A stretch of 62,279 bases of DNA, taken from the NCBI GenBank assembly GCA_016713365.1, contig JADJPG010000048.1, positions 1 to 62,279 on the forward strand. The letters run 5' to 3'. Every line of letters begins with the position of its first letter. The first letter of the stretch is position 1. The DNA is from Verrucomicrobiota bacterium (GTDB lineage Bacteria; Verrucomicrobiota; Verrucomicrobiia; Limisphaerales; JADJPG01). The translations under genes were made by a program, and so were the position numbers. This document shows positions 19,801 to 28,003 of the stretch, one piece after another. The notes beneath the pieces are model-generated. The model saw nothing but the letters and a program-made list of their open reading frames with translations, was not told the DNA's origin and searched no databases.

Positions 19801-19973
19801 GCTTCCTTGACCAGCAATTGAAAAGCTTCCGCCGCGACCGCACGAGCGCTGAGACGTTGCTGCAGATCGGCGCTGCTCCATTGCCGAGCGACACAGACGC
19901 CCGTCAACTCGCGGCGTGGATGATGGTCGCGAACGTTCTTTTCAACCTGGATGAAACTTTGACCAAAGGCTGA
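16884..19973 (+). CDS. PSCyt1/DUF1549/DUF1553 planctomycete-type cytochrome c protein
   Basis: A 1029-residue secreted protein with a signal peptide (to about residue 29, LGAAA). The PSCyt1 haem site CSECH (C44, C47, H48) sits in IEFSRDIEPILIKRCSECHG, followed by LVPGQPDASELMKRI and MPPKGGPLT, the usual axial-Met region. DUF1549 follows (VDRFILARLEKEGLQPQSEA through LDLTGLPP and HYGEHMARGWLDLARYADSNGY), with a second cytochrome-like CAECHTHKYDPI. After a central lectin-like/coiled region comes DUF1553 (NRLALARWLVDPANPLTARV, NRFWERCFGTGLVKTSEDFG, RPRTNTPLQALAGLNEPT). The family is expanded in Planctomycetes and Verrucomicrobia and is linked to degradation of complex glycans. The next gene, 3 bases on, is the usual DUF1501 partner. 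Confidence 0.92.
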   Translation: MKSKILSPLGIAAGLACSLMLSANLGAAAIEFSRDIEPILIKRCSECHGPDQQKSNLRLDSRAAALKAGKSGALALVPGQPDASELMKRITTTDSDEVMPPKGGPLTEREVAAMRQWIAEGAVWPEVDATKHWAFQRPMRPEPPKVTNPRWVKNEVDRFILARLEKEGLQPQSEADRYTLARRVYLDLTGLPPSWAEVQTFVDDKSPEAYERLVDRLLASPHYGEHMARGWLDLARYADSNGYQVDLARSIWPYREWVINAFNRNQPFDQFTIDQLAGDLLPHPTIEQKIATGFNRNTKINDEGGGDAEEYRVKAVKDRVATVGTAWLGLTLNCAECHTHKYDPITHDEYYQFYAFFNNTTDGGNYSVAPTIEVPKPDLSESISYVRSQLEQTKRDLVAATNALAVEQRQWEKLASKSGNVWKVLNLTNTYSTGGSSYTNLPDGSVLGTGVNPIYDTITVDADTELTGITAVLLEVLPDPSLPKNGPGRWGASGNFILDEFSFSAAPLHGARPAETNQFFAKATADWEQLYYRAEHAVDRNPKTGWAIGPHFGQRHFLIAELKQPAGFKGGSRLSFRFDHYHGNSHCVGRFRISVTTEKNADALWPVPDEIRSVVATKASRRTGEQSRQLADYFATASPTIRNLERERIRLEQRLKELASPKSTTLVMQERTNAQPRQTYVHVRGDFLTKGKDVSAGVPAVFPPLPANQPANRLALARWLVDPANPLTARVTVNRFWERCFGTGLVKTSEDFGRQGETPSHPELLDWLATEFIRTGWDVKAMQKLIVMSATYRQDAATDATRLEKDFYNRLLSRGPRFRMDAEMIRDQALAVSGLLNPKLGGPSVYPEQVPNLWKEIGFLRPEIGMDEWPVSEGPDLYRRAIYTFWRRVCTYPTFATFDAPSRDVCVSRRPRTNTPLQALAGLNEPTLIEAARVFAQRILKEGGANDDARLAFAFRVCAGREPTVQEQTRLRSFLDQQLKSFRRDRTSAETLLQIGAAPLPSDTDARQLAAWMMVANVLFNLDETLTKG

Positions 19974-19976
19974 CCC

Positions 19977-21413
19977 ATGCACCCGCACGCACTCGACCAA
20001 CTCAAGTTCAGCACGCGCCGCCGCTTTCTCCAGCAATGCACGACTGGCATGGGCGCGCTCGCGCTGGGTTCGCTGTTCAACGACAAACTGCTCGCCGCCG
20101 ACAGCGCGATGCCGATACTCGGCAAGCCGCACTTTGCGCCCAAGGCAAAGAACATCATCTACCTCTTCCAATCCGGCGGACCATCGCATCTCGATCTCTT
20201 CGATCCGAAGCCGGAACTGAAGAAGCGCGACGGACAGCAGGTGCCCGAGGAATTGGTGAAGAACATCCGCCTCGCGCAGATCGGCAAGAACGCGAAGCTG
20301 CTCGCCTCGCCCTACCAGTTCGCGCGACACGGCAAGTCCGGCGTGTGGCTGAGCGAATTGCTGCCGCACCTGCGCAGCATCGTGGACGACGTCTGCTTCG
20401 TGCAGAGCTTCTACTCGGAGGCATTCAATCACGATCCAGCGACACTCTTCATGAACACCGGCGCGCAACTGGCCGGCCGGCCCGCGATGGGTTCATGGTT
20501 CAGCTACGGGCTCGGCAGTGAGAACAAAGATCTACCGGCGTTCGTCGTGCTGATGACCGGCGTCGGCCAACCGCTGACGAACGCGTCGTGGGGCAGCGGC
20601 TTCCTGCCAACGGAACATCAAGGCGTGACGCTACGCTCAAAAGGCGACCCGGTGTTGTTCGTCGGAAACCCGCCCGGCATGGGCAGCCAGCGGCGACGTC
20701 AATCGCTCGATGCGTTGAAGGACTTGAATCAGGTGCGCTACGACGCGTTGAAGGATCCGGAGATCCAGACGCGCATTGCATCGTACGAAATGGCCTACCG
20801 CATGCAAACGAGCGTGCCCGAGGTGATGGACATCTCGAAGGAACCGGCGCGCATGCACGAAGCCTACGCCACCACGCCGGGCCGCGCGTCCTTCGCCAAC
20901 AACTGTCTGCTCGCGCGCCGATTGGTCGAACGCGGCGTGCGCTTCGTGCAGCTCTACCATCGCGGCTGGGATCATCACGGCGGCCCCGATGGCAATCTCG
21001 TGTTCGACCTCAAGAAGCGTTGCGCGGAAACGGATCAGCCCGCGGTGGCCCTCGTGAAAGATCTGAAGGAGCGCGGCCTCCTCGACGAGACGTTGGTGCT
21101 TTGGGGCGGCGAGTTCGGCCGCACGCCGATGATGCAGGGCGCGCTGAAGCCGGACCAGATTGGCCGCGATCATCATCCGCACGGTTACACGATCTGGATG
21201 GCCGGCGGTGGCATCAAGCCCGGGATCGTCCACGGGCGCACGGATGATTTCGGTTTCTATGCCGTGGACGGCAAGGTTCATGTCCACGATCTACACGCGA
21301 CGATCCTCCATCTCTTCGGCATCGACCACACCCGCCTGACATATCGCTTCCAAGGACGCGACTTCCGCCTGACGGATGTGCATGGCGAAGTGGTGAAATC
21401 GATTCTCGCCTAA
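19977..21413 (+). CDS. DUF1501 family protein, Tat-exported
   Basis: A 478-residue sulfatase/alkaline-phosphatase-fold protein. A twin-arginine signal is clear: STRRRFLQQ at residues 12-20, followed by a weakly hydrophobic stretch and an AAD-type cleavage region. The DUF1501 core includes IIYLFQSGGPSHLDLFDPKPEL (metal-binding region), GSWFSYGLGSENKDLPAFVVL, HRGWDHHGGPDGNL and GGEFGRTPMMQG with the conserved RDHHPHGYT. Export by Tat implies folding, perhaps with metal, in the cytoplasm. It is co-transcribed with the PSCyt1 gene (stop and ATG 3 bases apart), as is standard for this pair. The substrate has not been established for the family. Confidence 0.92.
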   Translation: MHPHALDQLKFSTRRRFLQQCTTGMGALALGSLFNDKLLAADSAMPILGKPHFAPKAKNIIYLFQSGGPSHLDLFDPKPELKKRDGQQVPEELVKNIRLAQIGKNAKLLASPYQFARHGKSGVWLSELLPHLRSIVDDVCFVQSFYSEAFNHDPATLFMNTGAQLAGRPAMGSWFSYGLGSENKDLPAFVVLMTGVGQPLTNASWGSGFLPTEHQGVTLRSKGDPVLFVGNPPGMGSQRRRQSLDALKDLNQVRYDALKDPEIQTRIASYEMAYRMQTSVPEVMDISKEPARMHEAYATTPGRASFANNCLLARRLVERGVRFVQLYHRGWDHHGGPDGNLVFDLKKRCAETDQPAVALVKDLKERGLLDETLVLWGGEFGRTPMMQGALKPDQIGRDHHPHGYTIWMAGGGIKPGIVHGRTDDFGFYAVDGKVHVHDLHATILHLFGIDHTRLTYRFQGRDFRLTDVHGEVVKSILA

Positions 21414-21690
21414 ACATCTGCTGACCGCGCCGGAACCCGTCACCATCACCAGCAAGCCGGCGACAACAAATCGCAATTCACCGACAGCATCGGTCAGTGT
21501 TGCTCCGTATGCTCTACGGATGATTGGGCGAACTCATTCAACTCACCTGCAAGCATCGGGGCTCTCTTTGCCCAATCAGCCTGTTCCGCAGGGCGGTCTT
21601 TAAGGCCGTGACCCACGACCACGCTAGTAATCGAACCACTCGATCCGAACCCTTGCTTCCGAGGTGAAACGTGTCGCAAAATCGAAGCGA

Positions 21691-22677
21691 ATGCCGATCA
21701 ACGGACCGCGCTCGAAAAACAAGACTGCCCCCGGAACCTTGCCGCCTTTCGCGGAAAGCCTCGCATGGCAGGCAATCGGCGAAGGATGGCGGCCACTCTT
21801 CGGACGGTTTCAGGAGCTGGGATTCAGCTTCGAGTGGCATGATTTTCGGAGCGCGACGGAATTCGATTGGAGCCGAAGTTTTCATCCCGGCAGCGTGGAG
21901 CTGTGCCTGAACCTCGCGGGCTCGGCGACGGTCGAAGGCCCCAATAGTAGCGTCACGCTCGCTCCGCGTTCGCTCGCGTTCTACCATCAGGGAACCCCGT
22001 CGTTGAAAGCGCGACGTGGCGCGGAGGAGCATCATCAGTTCATCACGGTGGAGTTTTCGAAATCTTTTCTGAGCCAGCATTTCAATCCCGCCCCCACTGG
22101 ACTCCACCCGCTTATTCTCGGCGCCTTGCGGGAATCCGATGGTCCATCGGGAGTGTCGAAGCCGACCGCGCTCGGCTCGTCGCTGCTGCCGCTCATCGAG
22201 AGCCTTCGCCATCCCCCCGTCTTCGCGCCGGCACAGGAGCTTTGGTTCCGATGCAAAGCCCTCGAACTCGCGGCGCAGATTTTTTTCCAGCCGGCCGAGG
22301 GCGAATTGTTCTGCACGCGCCAGCAAAGGGCGGCGCGGGAGCGCGTGGAACGCGTGCGCTCCATTCTCTCCGAGAAGTTGAGTGAACCGCCACCGCTGGA
22401 GGAGCTCGGGCGACTCGTCGGTTGCAGCCCCTTTTATCTGAGCCGCCTGTTTTCGCAGGAAGCGGGAATGACGATTCAGCAATACCTGCGTCAAATCCGA
22501 ATGGAACGCGCAGCCGAACTGTTACGCACGGGTAAATGCAATGTCACCGAAGCCGCGCTGGAGGTGGGCTACAACAGCCTTAGCCATTTCAGCTCCGCGT
22601 TTCACGAAACCTTCGGTTGCTGCCCGGGGCTGTATCCTTTGCGAACACCGACGCAAAAGGCCGGCGGAACTCCGTAA
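21691..22677 (+). CDS. AraC-family transcriptional regulator
   Basis: A one-component regulator: an N-terminal cupin-like sensing region (about residues 40-150, with SFEWHDFRSATEF and LAPRSLAFYHQGTP) and a C-terminal AraC/XylS domain with two helix-turn-helix units (PPPLEELGRLVGCSPFYLSRLF, then NVTEAALEVGYNSLSHFSSAFHETFGCCPGLY). I chose ATG 21691; an in-frame GTG at 21664 would add nine residues and cannot be excluded. The signature GYNSLSHFSSAFHETFG is unambiguous. The effector is unknown. It follows the DUF1501 gene by about 275 bases and converges with the metalloprotease gene, the stops lying a few bases apart, so its targets may include the glycan genes upstream. No operator was identified. 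Confidence 0.9.
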   Translation: MPINGPRSKNKTAPGTLPPFAESLAWQAIGEGWRPLFGRFQELGFSFEWHDFRSATEFDWSRSFHPGSVELCLNLAGSATVEGPNSSVTLAPRSLAFYHQGTPSLKARRGAEEHHQFITVEFSKSFLSQHFNPAPTGLHPLILGALRESDGPSGVSKPTALGSSLLPLIESLRHPPVFAPAQELWFRCKALELAAQIFFQPAEGELFCTRQQRAARERVERVRSILSEKLSEPPPLEELGRLVGCSPFYLSRLFSQEAGMTIQQYLRQIRMERAAELLRTGKCNVTEAALEVGYNSLSHFSSAFHETFGCCPGLYPLRTPTQKAGGTP

Positions 22678-22681
22678 CCAT

Positions 22682-23446
22682 TCAGTCGGCTGGCGACAGC
22701 AGCCCCGGATGCGTTTTCAGCCATTTCTCAGCGGCGCGGTAATCCGGGCACCCTGCTTCGACGTGCTTCCAGTAGCGTGCTGAGTGGTTCATCTCTCGCA
22801 GATGCATCAACTCATGAATGATGATGTAGTCGCGGACGAACTCAGGCAGCTGAATCAATCGCCAGTTCAATGACACCGTTCCGCGCCGCGAACAGGAGCC
22901 CCAACGCGTCCGCTGATTTCGAACCGAGACGCGAGTCACAATGCACTTCAGCGGTCCAGCAATGCATTGAACGCGAGAAGGCAGTTCCCGCTCGGCAAGC
23001 TTCCGAAGATGACTTTCGACGGATCGGCGGACATCTGCAGTCGCCGGTCTCACACTCGCATCCAAAGGAATAACCTCGGAGCCCAAACGGACGGCCATTC
23101 TGCCGACCGTCGTTTCGAACCGAAGCGGATGGCGTTCGCCGCGGAACAAGACTTCGGTGCCTTCCATCCAATGATGTACCGACGCCCGGCGAGCGCGAAT
23201 TTTCTCCAGCTGTCCAAGAATCCACGATCGATGTTGCTCGGCGAAGATGCGCGCTTCCGCAAGGGTGCCGCGGCGCGGAATCGTGACACGGGGTTGACCG
23301 GAGCGATCGATGAAAAGTCGATAGCGTTTCGCGAGCGGATTGCGGCGAAACTGAACTGAAAGCTCGTCAACGGCTGGACTCGCAGGCTTCCGGTTTACGG
23401 CCGGACGGAGCTGATTCCAGAGAAACTGCAGTTGATTCACCAGCAC
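22682..23446 (-). CDS. YgjP-like (DUF45) zinc metallopeptidase-fold protein
   Basis: A 254-residue protein with the YgjP/DUF45 layout. An N-terminal beta region (VQFRRNPLAKRYRLFIDRSGQPRVTIPRRGT) precedes VSVRNQRTRWGSCSRRGTVSLNWRLI and the metal site HELMHLREMNHSARYW, where HELxH provides two zinc ligands and the following NHS-x-x-Y/F-W is characteristic. The length is typical. No signal peptide, so cytoplasmic. Family members are predicted metal-dependent hydrolases; the physiological substrate is not established. It converges with the AraC gene. Confidence 0.88.
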   Translation of the reverse strand: MLVNQLQFLWNQLRPAVNRKPASPAVDELSVQFRRNPLAKRYRLFIDRSGQPRVTIPRRGTLAEARIFAEQHRSWILGQLEKIRARRASVHHWMEGTEVLFRGERHPLRFETTVGRMAVRLGSEVIPLDASVRPATADVRRSVESHLRKLAERELPSRVQCIAGPLKCIVTRVSVRNQRTRWGSCSRRGTVSLNWRLIQLPEFVRDYIIIHELMHLREMNHSARYWKHVEAGCPDYRAAEKWLKTHPGLLSPAD

Positions 23447-23451
23447 GATGC

Positions 23452-23486
23452 TGAAAAGAAAAGAAGCCCGCCGGCAAGCAGGCTTC
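23452..23486 (-). terminator. Rho-independent terminator after the DUF-type lipoprotein gene
   Basis: On the reverse strand GAAGCCTGC, a six-base loop, then GCGGGCTTC (nine pairs, one G-T) is followed by TTTTCTTTT. It lies 25 bases beyond the lipoprotein stop at 23512. Confidence 0.85.
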
Positions 23487-23511
23487 GTTCAAACGATGAG
23501 TTGAAAATTGC

Positions 23512-24132
23512 TCAGAGCTTCCGTTCGCGCTGGAGGTCGCGAAGGAAGTTGAGTACCACCTGCTCAACCATCTTGTCCACCGCGTGACCGGCAGTCGCGG
23601 GCAAGGCGCCACCGAGTCCTGAGGTGTCGTCCGGAACCAGGTGTACCGCGTGCGGGTAAGTCTTCTTCACCGCCTCCTTGCCCGGCGCTTGATACTGGGC
23701 GGTAAACGAGTAGGTAATCACGCCCTTTGATCCAGGCAGCGCCGTCAATCCCTGCGGCATCGTTTTAGTTTCCGTCCCGGAGAGCACGCCGGTCTCGCGC
23801 ATGCTAATCTGGATGCGGGCCATGTTTTCCGAGCCCACTTTCGCCACCGTGGAGAACAGTCGTGAGTCGCGGATGGCTTGCGCCACTTTCGGAGCGAGCT
23901 TGCGCGTGGCTTCCGGGAACGATCCATCCGAGGAATACATGTCGAACACCAGATAGACCGGCTGCCGGTCGACCGGCGGCACCAACTCCGAGAATTCGAC
24001 CCGGGCCGGCTTCGGGTCAATGTAGTAGCTCGCGTAGAATTGTTGAGTCGAGCATCCGCTCAAGATGGCGAAGGTCAGCGAGAGGAAACCAAAGGCCAAA
24101 GTCCGGGAGGATAGAAGACGGTCCATTTTCAT
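23512..24132 (-). CDS. Putative outer-membrane lipoprotein
   Basis: A 206-residue protein with a lipoprotein signal: a positive start (MKMDRLLSSR), a hydrophobic core and ILSGC with the lipidated Cys near residue 27. The mature part has an alternating alpha/beta pattern (RQPVYLVFDMYSSDGSFPEATRKLAPKVAQAIRDSRLFSTV, ARIQISMRETG, VITYSFTAQYQ, KTYPHAVHLV). This resembles the lipoproteins that sit in envelope assembly or transport systems (DUF4136/LptE-like in general look), but I cannot assign a family. A clear terminator follows. It stands alone, divergent from the MIOX gene. Confidence 0.7.
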   Translation of the reverse strand: MKMDRLLSSRTLAFGFLSLTFAILSGCSTQQFYASYYIDPKPARVEFSELVPPVDRQPVYLVFDMYSSDGSFPEATRKLAPKVAQAIRDSRLFSTVAKVGSENMARIQISMRETGVLSGTETKTMPQGLTALPGSKGVITYSFTAQYQAPGKEAVKKTYPHAVHLVPDDTSGLGGALPATAGHAVDKMVEQVVLNFLRDLQRERKL

Positions 24133-24236
24133 GCTGGTTCGACGGGTGTTTTCAGAATTGATTCAGTCGAGATGCTTGATTAGCGTCATGCCGTTCAGCG
24201 AAATCATTCATCTTAACCGGTGCGATAGCAAAGCCT

Positions 24237-25126
24237 ATGTCAACGCCAGCAAACGACAAAACACCACTGCAAAGCCTCGACGAATGGGAAGATTTTGTGA
24301 AGGGAGTTTACCCGGAACCCGGCAAGTCCGCATTCAAGGCCACCGACCCCGACAAGAAAAAAGAAGCGTTTCGCAATTACGAAGCGGATGCCCGCCCAAC
24401 GGTGCGCGAGTTCTACCGCCTGAATCATTTGAACCAGACGCATGATTTCGTGCTGGCGAAGCGGAAGGAATTCCTCGGACTGAACCGGATGCAGATGAGC
24501 ATTTGGGAGGCAGCCGAGTATCTGAATCAACTCGTCGACGACAGTGACCCGACACCGACATGTCTCAGCCGGAGCATCTGCTTCAGACGGCGGGGCAGCT
24601 TCGCAAGGACGGACAACCGCGCTGGATGATTCTCACCGGCTTTGTACATGATCTCGGAAAGATCCTCTGTCTCTGGGGCGAGCCTCAGTGGGCTGTCGTG
24701 GGCGACACGTTTCCAACCGGGTGCGCTTACTCCGAAAAGATTGTGTTCCCGAAATTCTTCGACGCCAATCCCGACAGCAAAGATTCCCGCTTTAACTCCA
24801 GAAACGGCGTTTACGAGGAAGGATGCGGATTGGACAAGGTGATGTTGTCTTGGGGACACGACGAATACATTTACCACGTCTGCAAAGACTACCTCCCCCA
24901 AGAAGGTCTCTACATGCTGCGGTATCACTCGTTCTATCCGTGGCATCGCGAGTCAGAATATGACCATCTCTGCGATGCCCGTGACCGGGAATTGCTGAAG
25001 TGGGTGCAGGCGTTCAATCCCTACGATCTCTACACGAAGAGCCACGAGAAGCCTGACGTGAAGAAGCTCCGCCCGTTCTACGAGGAACTGATCGCTGAAT
25101 ACTTCCCGGCCAAGGTTCGCTGGTGA
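24237..25126 (+). CDS. myo-Inositol oxygenase-like protein (MIOX), frameshifted near 24550
   Basis: A di-iron oxygenase that cleaves myo-inositol to D-glucuronate, from a family better known in eukaryotes. The N-terminal fragment has FRNYEADARPTVREFYRLNH and QTHDFVLAKRKEFLGLNRMQMSIWEA. After the break: PEHLLQTAGQLRK (first His ligand), ILTGFVHDLGK (HD ligands), GEPQWAVVGDTFPTGC, SWGHDEYIYHVCKD and LRYHSFYPWH (further His ligands), then a late Asp (DARDRELLKW). All expected ligands are present if the frames are joined by restoring one base after CCG near 24550, giving SDPDTDMSQPEHLL. The total is about 296 residues, the family's size. No neighbouring inositol genes, so its pathway here is unclear. 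Confidence 0.85.
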
Positions 25127-25165
25127 ACGATTACGCCCGCCGCAAGCTCTGGAGCGAAAGCGAAA

Positions 25166-26110
25166 TTACTGCTGAGGGAAGCCGGGAGGGGGCGGAAGAT
25201 TGATTTGACGAGGCACCCAACGTCGGTTGCCGGTCGGGGTAGCGGGCGCCTGCGGGTTTTGAAAGCCCTGACCACCGTCATCCACACCACCAGCTGGAAT
25301 TTCTGGGTTTGGATTCAGCACCGTTGGCGGGAGGGGTGGGAGACGGATGCCGGTGTTCTGGCTGATCTGCTGGTTGAGAATACGGTTTTGTTCTACTTGC
25401 AACACGCTCTCCTCAGCACTGAGTGGAACGTTGGCCTGCTGTCCGCCACGAATGTTCCTTGAGGGAATGCTACGGAAGCCATCTGCGCCAGGAACCCCAG
25501 CGGTTCCCGCCGGATTCACTCCGGGTGCGGAGGCAGCGGGGGCCATCGCCGGCGCGCCGCCACCCATCATCACGCCGCGACCACCCGTTCCGTAATTGTT
25601 GTTGTAGGTAGTCTGCGCAGGCGGCGGGAACGAACCAGGAGCCACCGGGGGTGGAACCACACCCGGAGCGGAAGGTCCAGGCGTCGACTTCGCGATCTTG
25701 AATGTGAGATTAGTAACAACCCCGCCGTTCTTCACGACGACTTCGTTCTTCTCCACATTGATGGAAATCACTTCGATCGAATCCACCCGCTCGCCCTCCG
25801 AGAGAATCGGCTTGATCATCGGTTTGCCGGGGCCGGGAATAATTTCAAGCAGCGCGCGCTTGCTGGAGAGAATGCTCGTGATGCCGGTAACTTCGACGGT
25901 GGCCGGAGGAGCTGGAGGCACCTTGGTGCTGGGATCCTCGGGCGGCGCCGGAGGAGGCGGCGGCTTCAAGCCGAACGGATTGCGTTCGACGATGGCTTCG
26001 TAGGGATTCGCCTTGGTGTCAGCCGACAAGTTTTCGCCACCGCCGACCAGCACTGACGCGGTTGCGAGCCAAACCAAACCTGACTTACAGCGCTTCATGG
26101 AGTGAAACAT
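25166..26110 (-). CDS. GspC/PilP-like protein with Pro-rich tail (paralogue 1)
   Basis: A 314-residue exported protein with a signal-like N-terminus (MKRCKSGLVWLATASVLVGGG). A conserved block (NPYEAIVERNPFGL, then VEVTGITSILSSKRALLEI, GERVDSIEVISINVEKNEVVVKNGGVVTNLTFK) has the look of the inner-membrane/periplasmic GspC or PilP domain of type II secretion and type IV pilus systems: a VERNPF segment followed by a small beta domain. The rest is Pro/Gly/Ala-rich and probably disordered. It is homologous over the conserved block to the next gene, so the two are tandem duplicates. The pilin-like genes at 29-32 kb are possible partners, but no ATPase or secretin is nearby. Confidence 0.65.
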   Translation of the reverse strand: MFHSMKRCKSGLVWLATASVLVGGGENLSADTKANPYEAIVERNPFGLKPPPPPAPPEDPSTKVPPAPPATVEVTGITSILSSKRALLEIIPGPGKPMIKPILSEGERVDSIEVISINVEKNEVVVKNGGVVTNLTFKIAKSTPGPSAPGVVPPPVAPGSFPPPAQTTYNNNYGTGGRGVMMGGGAPAMAPAASAPGVNPAGTAGVPGADGFRSIPSRNIRGGQQANVPLSAEESVLQVEQNRILNQQISQNTGIRLPPLPPTVLNPNPEIPAGGVDDGGQGFQNPQAPATPTGNRRWVPRQINLPPPPGFPQQ

Positions 26111-26195
26111 ACGTTAATGCCGTGGGCGGCACCACAGCAATTTTCGGCGGAAGCCACTGAAGCTTGAGAATTGATTTACAACGAACTGCGCCAGT

Positions 26196-26813
26196 TCACT
26201 GCACCGTCGGGTTGGGCGGAACCGGGCCGCGCGGTGATGGCAAGCTAGGCGGGAGTCGCGGAACTCGTGTCACCCGTTCCGGTATCGCCACTCCGCCACC
26301 CAGCGCCACCGAACGTCGATCTGCCATCGGCTGCGTTTCCGGAGCCGGGGAAATCCCCGCGATCAAGCCAGGAGGGTTGGATCCGAGCGGCGGTGACGGC
26401 GTCCCGCTTTTCGCGACTTTTAGCGATACATTCGTGACCACCGAGCCGTTCCGCAGCACCACCTCTCCCTTTTGGACGTTGATGGAAATCACCTCAACCA
26501 AGTCCACCCGCTCGCCCACCCCGAGAACCGGCTTCATCATCGGTTTGCCCGGACCGGGAACGATCTCCAGCAACGCTCGCGGTGTGGCTAGAACGCTCGT
26601 GATCCCGGTCAGCTCAACTGTAGCCAGCGGAGGCGGCGGAATCGAGGGCAGGACCGGCGTGTTATCGACCGGAGCCGGCGCCAGGAGCGCGAATGGATTT
26701 CGTTCTACAATCCATTCATACGGATTACTGCTTACTCCCGCTGTCGCCGACCGGAATCCCTCACCGACATAAACCACCGCCACCAGACCGAAAGCCATCC
26801 ACGCATGTCGCAT
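26196..26813 (-). CDS. GspC/PilP-like protein (paralogue 2)
   Basis: 205 residues, sharing with its downstream neighbour NPYEWIVERNPFAL, VELTGITSVLATPRALLEI, GERVDLVEVISINVQKGEVVLRNGSVVTNVSLKVAKS. A signal peptide is likely (MRHAWMAFGLVAVVYVGEGF). The tail is Pro/Arg-rich but much shorter than that of paralogue 1. The genes are 85 bases apart on the same strand and probably cotranscribed. Divergence outside the shared block suggests the short beta domain is the functional unit and the tails are linkers. The GspC/PilP assignment is by pattern only. Confidence 0.65.
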   Translation of the reverse strand: MRHAWMAFGLVAVVYVGEGFRSATAGVSSNPYEWIVERNPFALLAPAPVDNTPVLPSIPPPPLATVELTGITSVLATPRALLEIVPGPGKPMMKPVLGVGERVDLVEVISINVQKGEVVLRNGSVVTNVSLKVAKSGTPSPPLGSNPPGLIAGISPAPETQPMADRRSVALGGGVAIPERVTRVPRLPPSLPSPRGPVPPNPTVQ

Positions 26814-26855
26814 GAGATAGCCAACACCAGCCTTCCACCAAGGTTGCGGCCCGCT

Positions 26856-26896
26856 TCAAAAACAAAACGCCGCCGGAAGAATCTCCCGGCGGCGTT
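26856..26896 (-). terminator. Rho-independent terminator after ilvC
   Basis: On the reverse strand AACGCCGCCGG, a nine-base loop, CCGGCGGCGTT (11 perfect pairs), then TTGTTTTTG. It begins 22 bases after the ilvC stop and ends the ilvN-ilvC transcript. Confidence 0.9.
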
Positions 26897-26917
26897 GCGA
26901 AATAATCTAGAACCGAA

Positions 26918-27943
26918 TCAGTAGGCAGCCTGCGCGCCCTTGATGTTCCGCTTGGGCATCCAAGGCATCATGCTGCGGAGGCGTTCACCAGTCTTCTCGA
27001 TCTGGTGCTGTTCGTCTTTCTTGAGCAGAGCGTTGTACTTTTTGTAGCCGCCCTTGTATTCCTTGACCCATTCCTTGGCGAACTTCCCGGTCTGGATGTC
27101 CTTGAGCGCGGCCTTCATGCGCTTCTTCACGCCAGCATCGACGATCTTCGGACCCACGAGCACATCGCCCCACTTCGCGGTCTCGGAGATCGAGAAGCGC
27201 ATGCCGGCGATTCCTTTTTCGTTCATGAGGTCAACGATGAGCTTCAGCTCGTGCAAGCATTCGAAGTAAGCCATCTCGGGCGAGTAACCCGCCTCGACGA
27301 GCACTTCGAAACCGGCCTTCACCAACGCCGTGGTGCCACCGCAGAGAACGGTCTGTTCGCCGAACAAATCGGTTTCGGTCTCTTCCTTGAAGTTCGTCTC
27401 GATGACGCCGGCACGGGTGCCGCCGATGCCCTTGGCCCAAGCGAGCGCGATCTTCTTCGCGTCCTTGCCGGGGTTCTGATAAACGGCGATCAAGCTCGGC
27501 ACGCCCTTGCCTTCGGTGTACTGGCGGCGAACGATGTGACCCGGGCCTTTCGGCGCGACCATGATCACGTTCACGTTCTTCGGCGGGACGACGGTCTTGA
27601 AATGAATCGCGAAGCCGTGGGAGAAGACGAGCGTCTTGCCCTTGGTCAGATTCGGCGCGATGTCCTTCTCGTACGCAGCGGCCTGCTTCGTGTCCGGCAG
27701 CGCGACCATGATGACGTCCGCACGCTTGACGGCTTCCGCCGTGGTGAAGACTTCAAAGCCCTTCTGCTTGGCGACCGCGATGGACTTGCTGCCTTCGTAG
27801 AGGCCGATGATGACGTTCAGGCCGCTGTCCTTCAGGTTCAGCGCGTGGGCGTGACCCTGGGAGCCGAAGCCGAGGACGGCGAGCGTCTTGTTCTTCAGCA
27901 CGTTCAAGTCGGCGTCTTTGTCAGTAAATACTTTTGCGGGCAT
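26918..27943 (-). CDS. ilvC: Ketol-acid reductoisomerase
   Basis: A 341-residue class I enzyme of valine and isoleucine synthesis: it isomerises and reduces acetolactate and acetohydroxybutyrate using Mg2+ and a nicotinamide. Rossmann motif GFGSQGHAHA at 25-34. MVALPDTKQ, MVAPKGPGHIVRRQY, then the Mg-binding DLFGEQTVLCGG and the knotted C-terminal domain with ECLHELKLIVDLM and SISETAKWGD. The cofactor-specificity loop reads LYEGSKS (Y49, E50) where the usual class I sequence has an Arg at the first position, so NADPH preference cannot be assumed. It lies downstream of ilvN with a 60-base gap and a strong terminator behind it; both would be controlled by the attenuator-like leader. No ilvB is adjacent. 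Confidence 0.96.
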   Translation of the reverse strand: MPAKVFTDKDADLNVLKNKTLAVLGFGSQGHAHALNLKDSGLNVIIGLYEGSKSIAVAKQKGFEVFTTAEAVKRADVIMVALPDTKQAAAYEKDIAPNLTKGKTLVFSHGFAIHFKTVVPPKNVNVIMVAPKGPGHIVRRQYTEGKGVPSLIAVYQNPGKDAKKIALAWAKGIGGTRAGVIETNFKEETETDLFGEQTVLCGGTTALVKAGFEVLVEAGYSPEMAYFECLHELKLIVDLMNEKGIAGMRFSISETAKWGDVLVGPKIVDAGVKKRMKAALKDIQTGKFAKEWVKEYKGGYKKYNALLKKDEQHQIEKTGERLRSMMPWMPKRNIKGAQAAY

Positions 27944-28003
27944 GGGATGGTTCTTGGTTGATGGTTAAATGGTTTCTTAAATCAGCGCGGGATTCGTCAC
28001 CGG

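Noticed and set aside
21414..21690. A gene or leader in the 277 bases before the AraC gene
   Set aside because: Only short frames without support, and no convincing hairpin with a T-run.
27005..27961. Plus-strand 318-codon frame opposite ilvC
   Set aside because: Antisense to a strongly conserved enzyme; no domain and biased composition.
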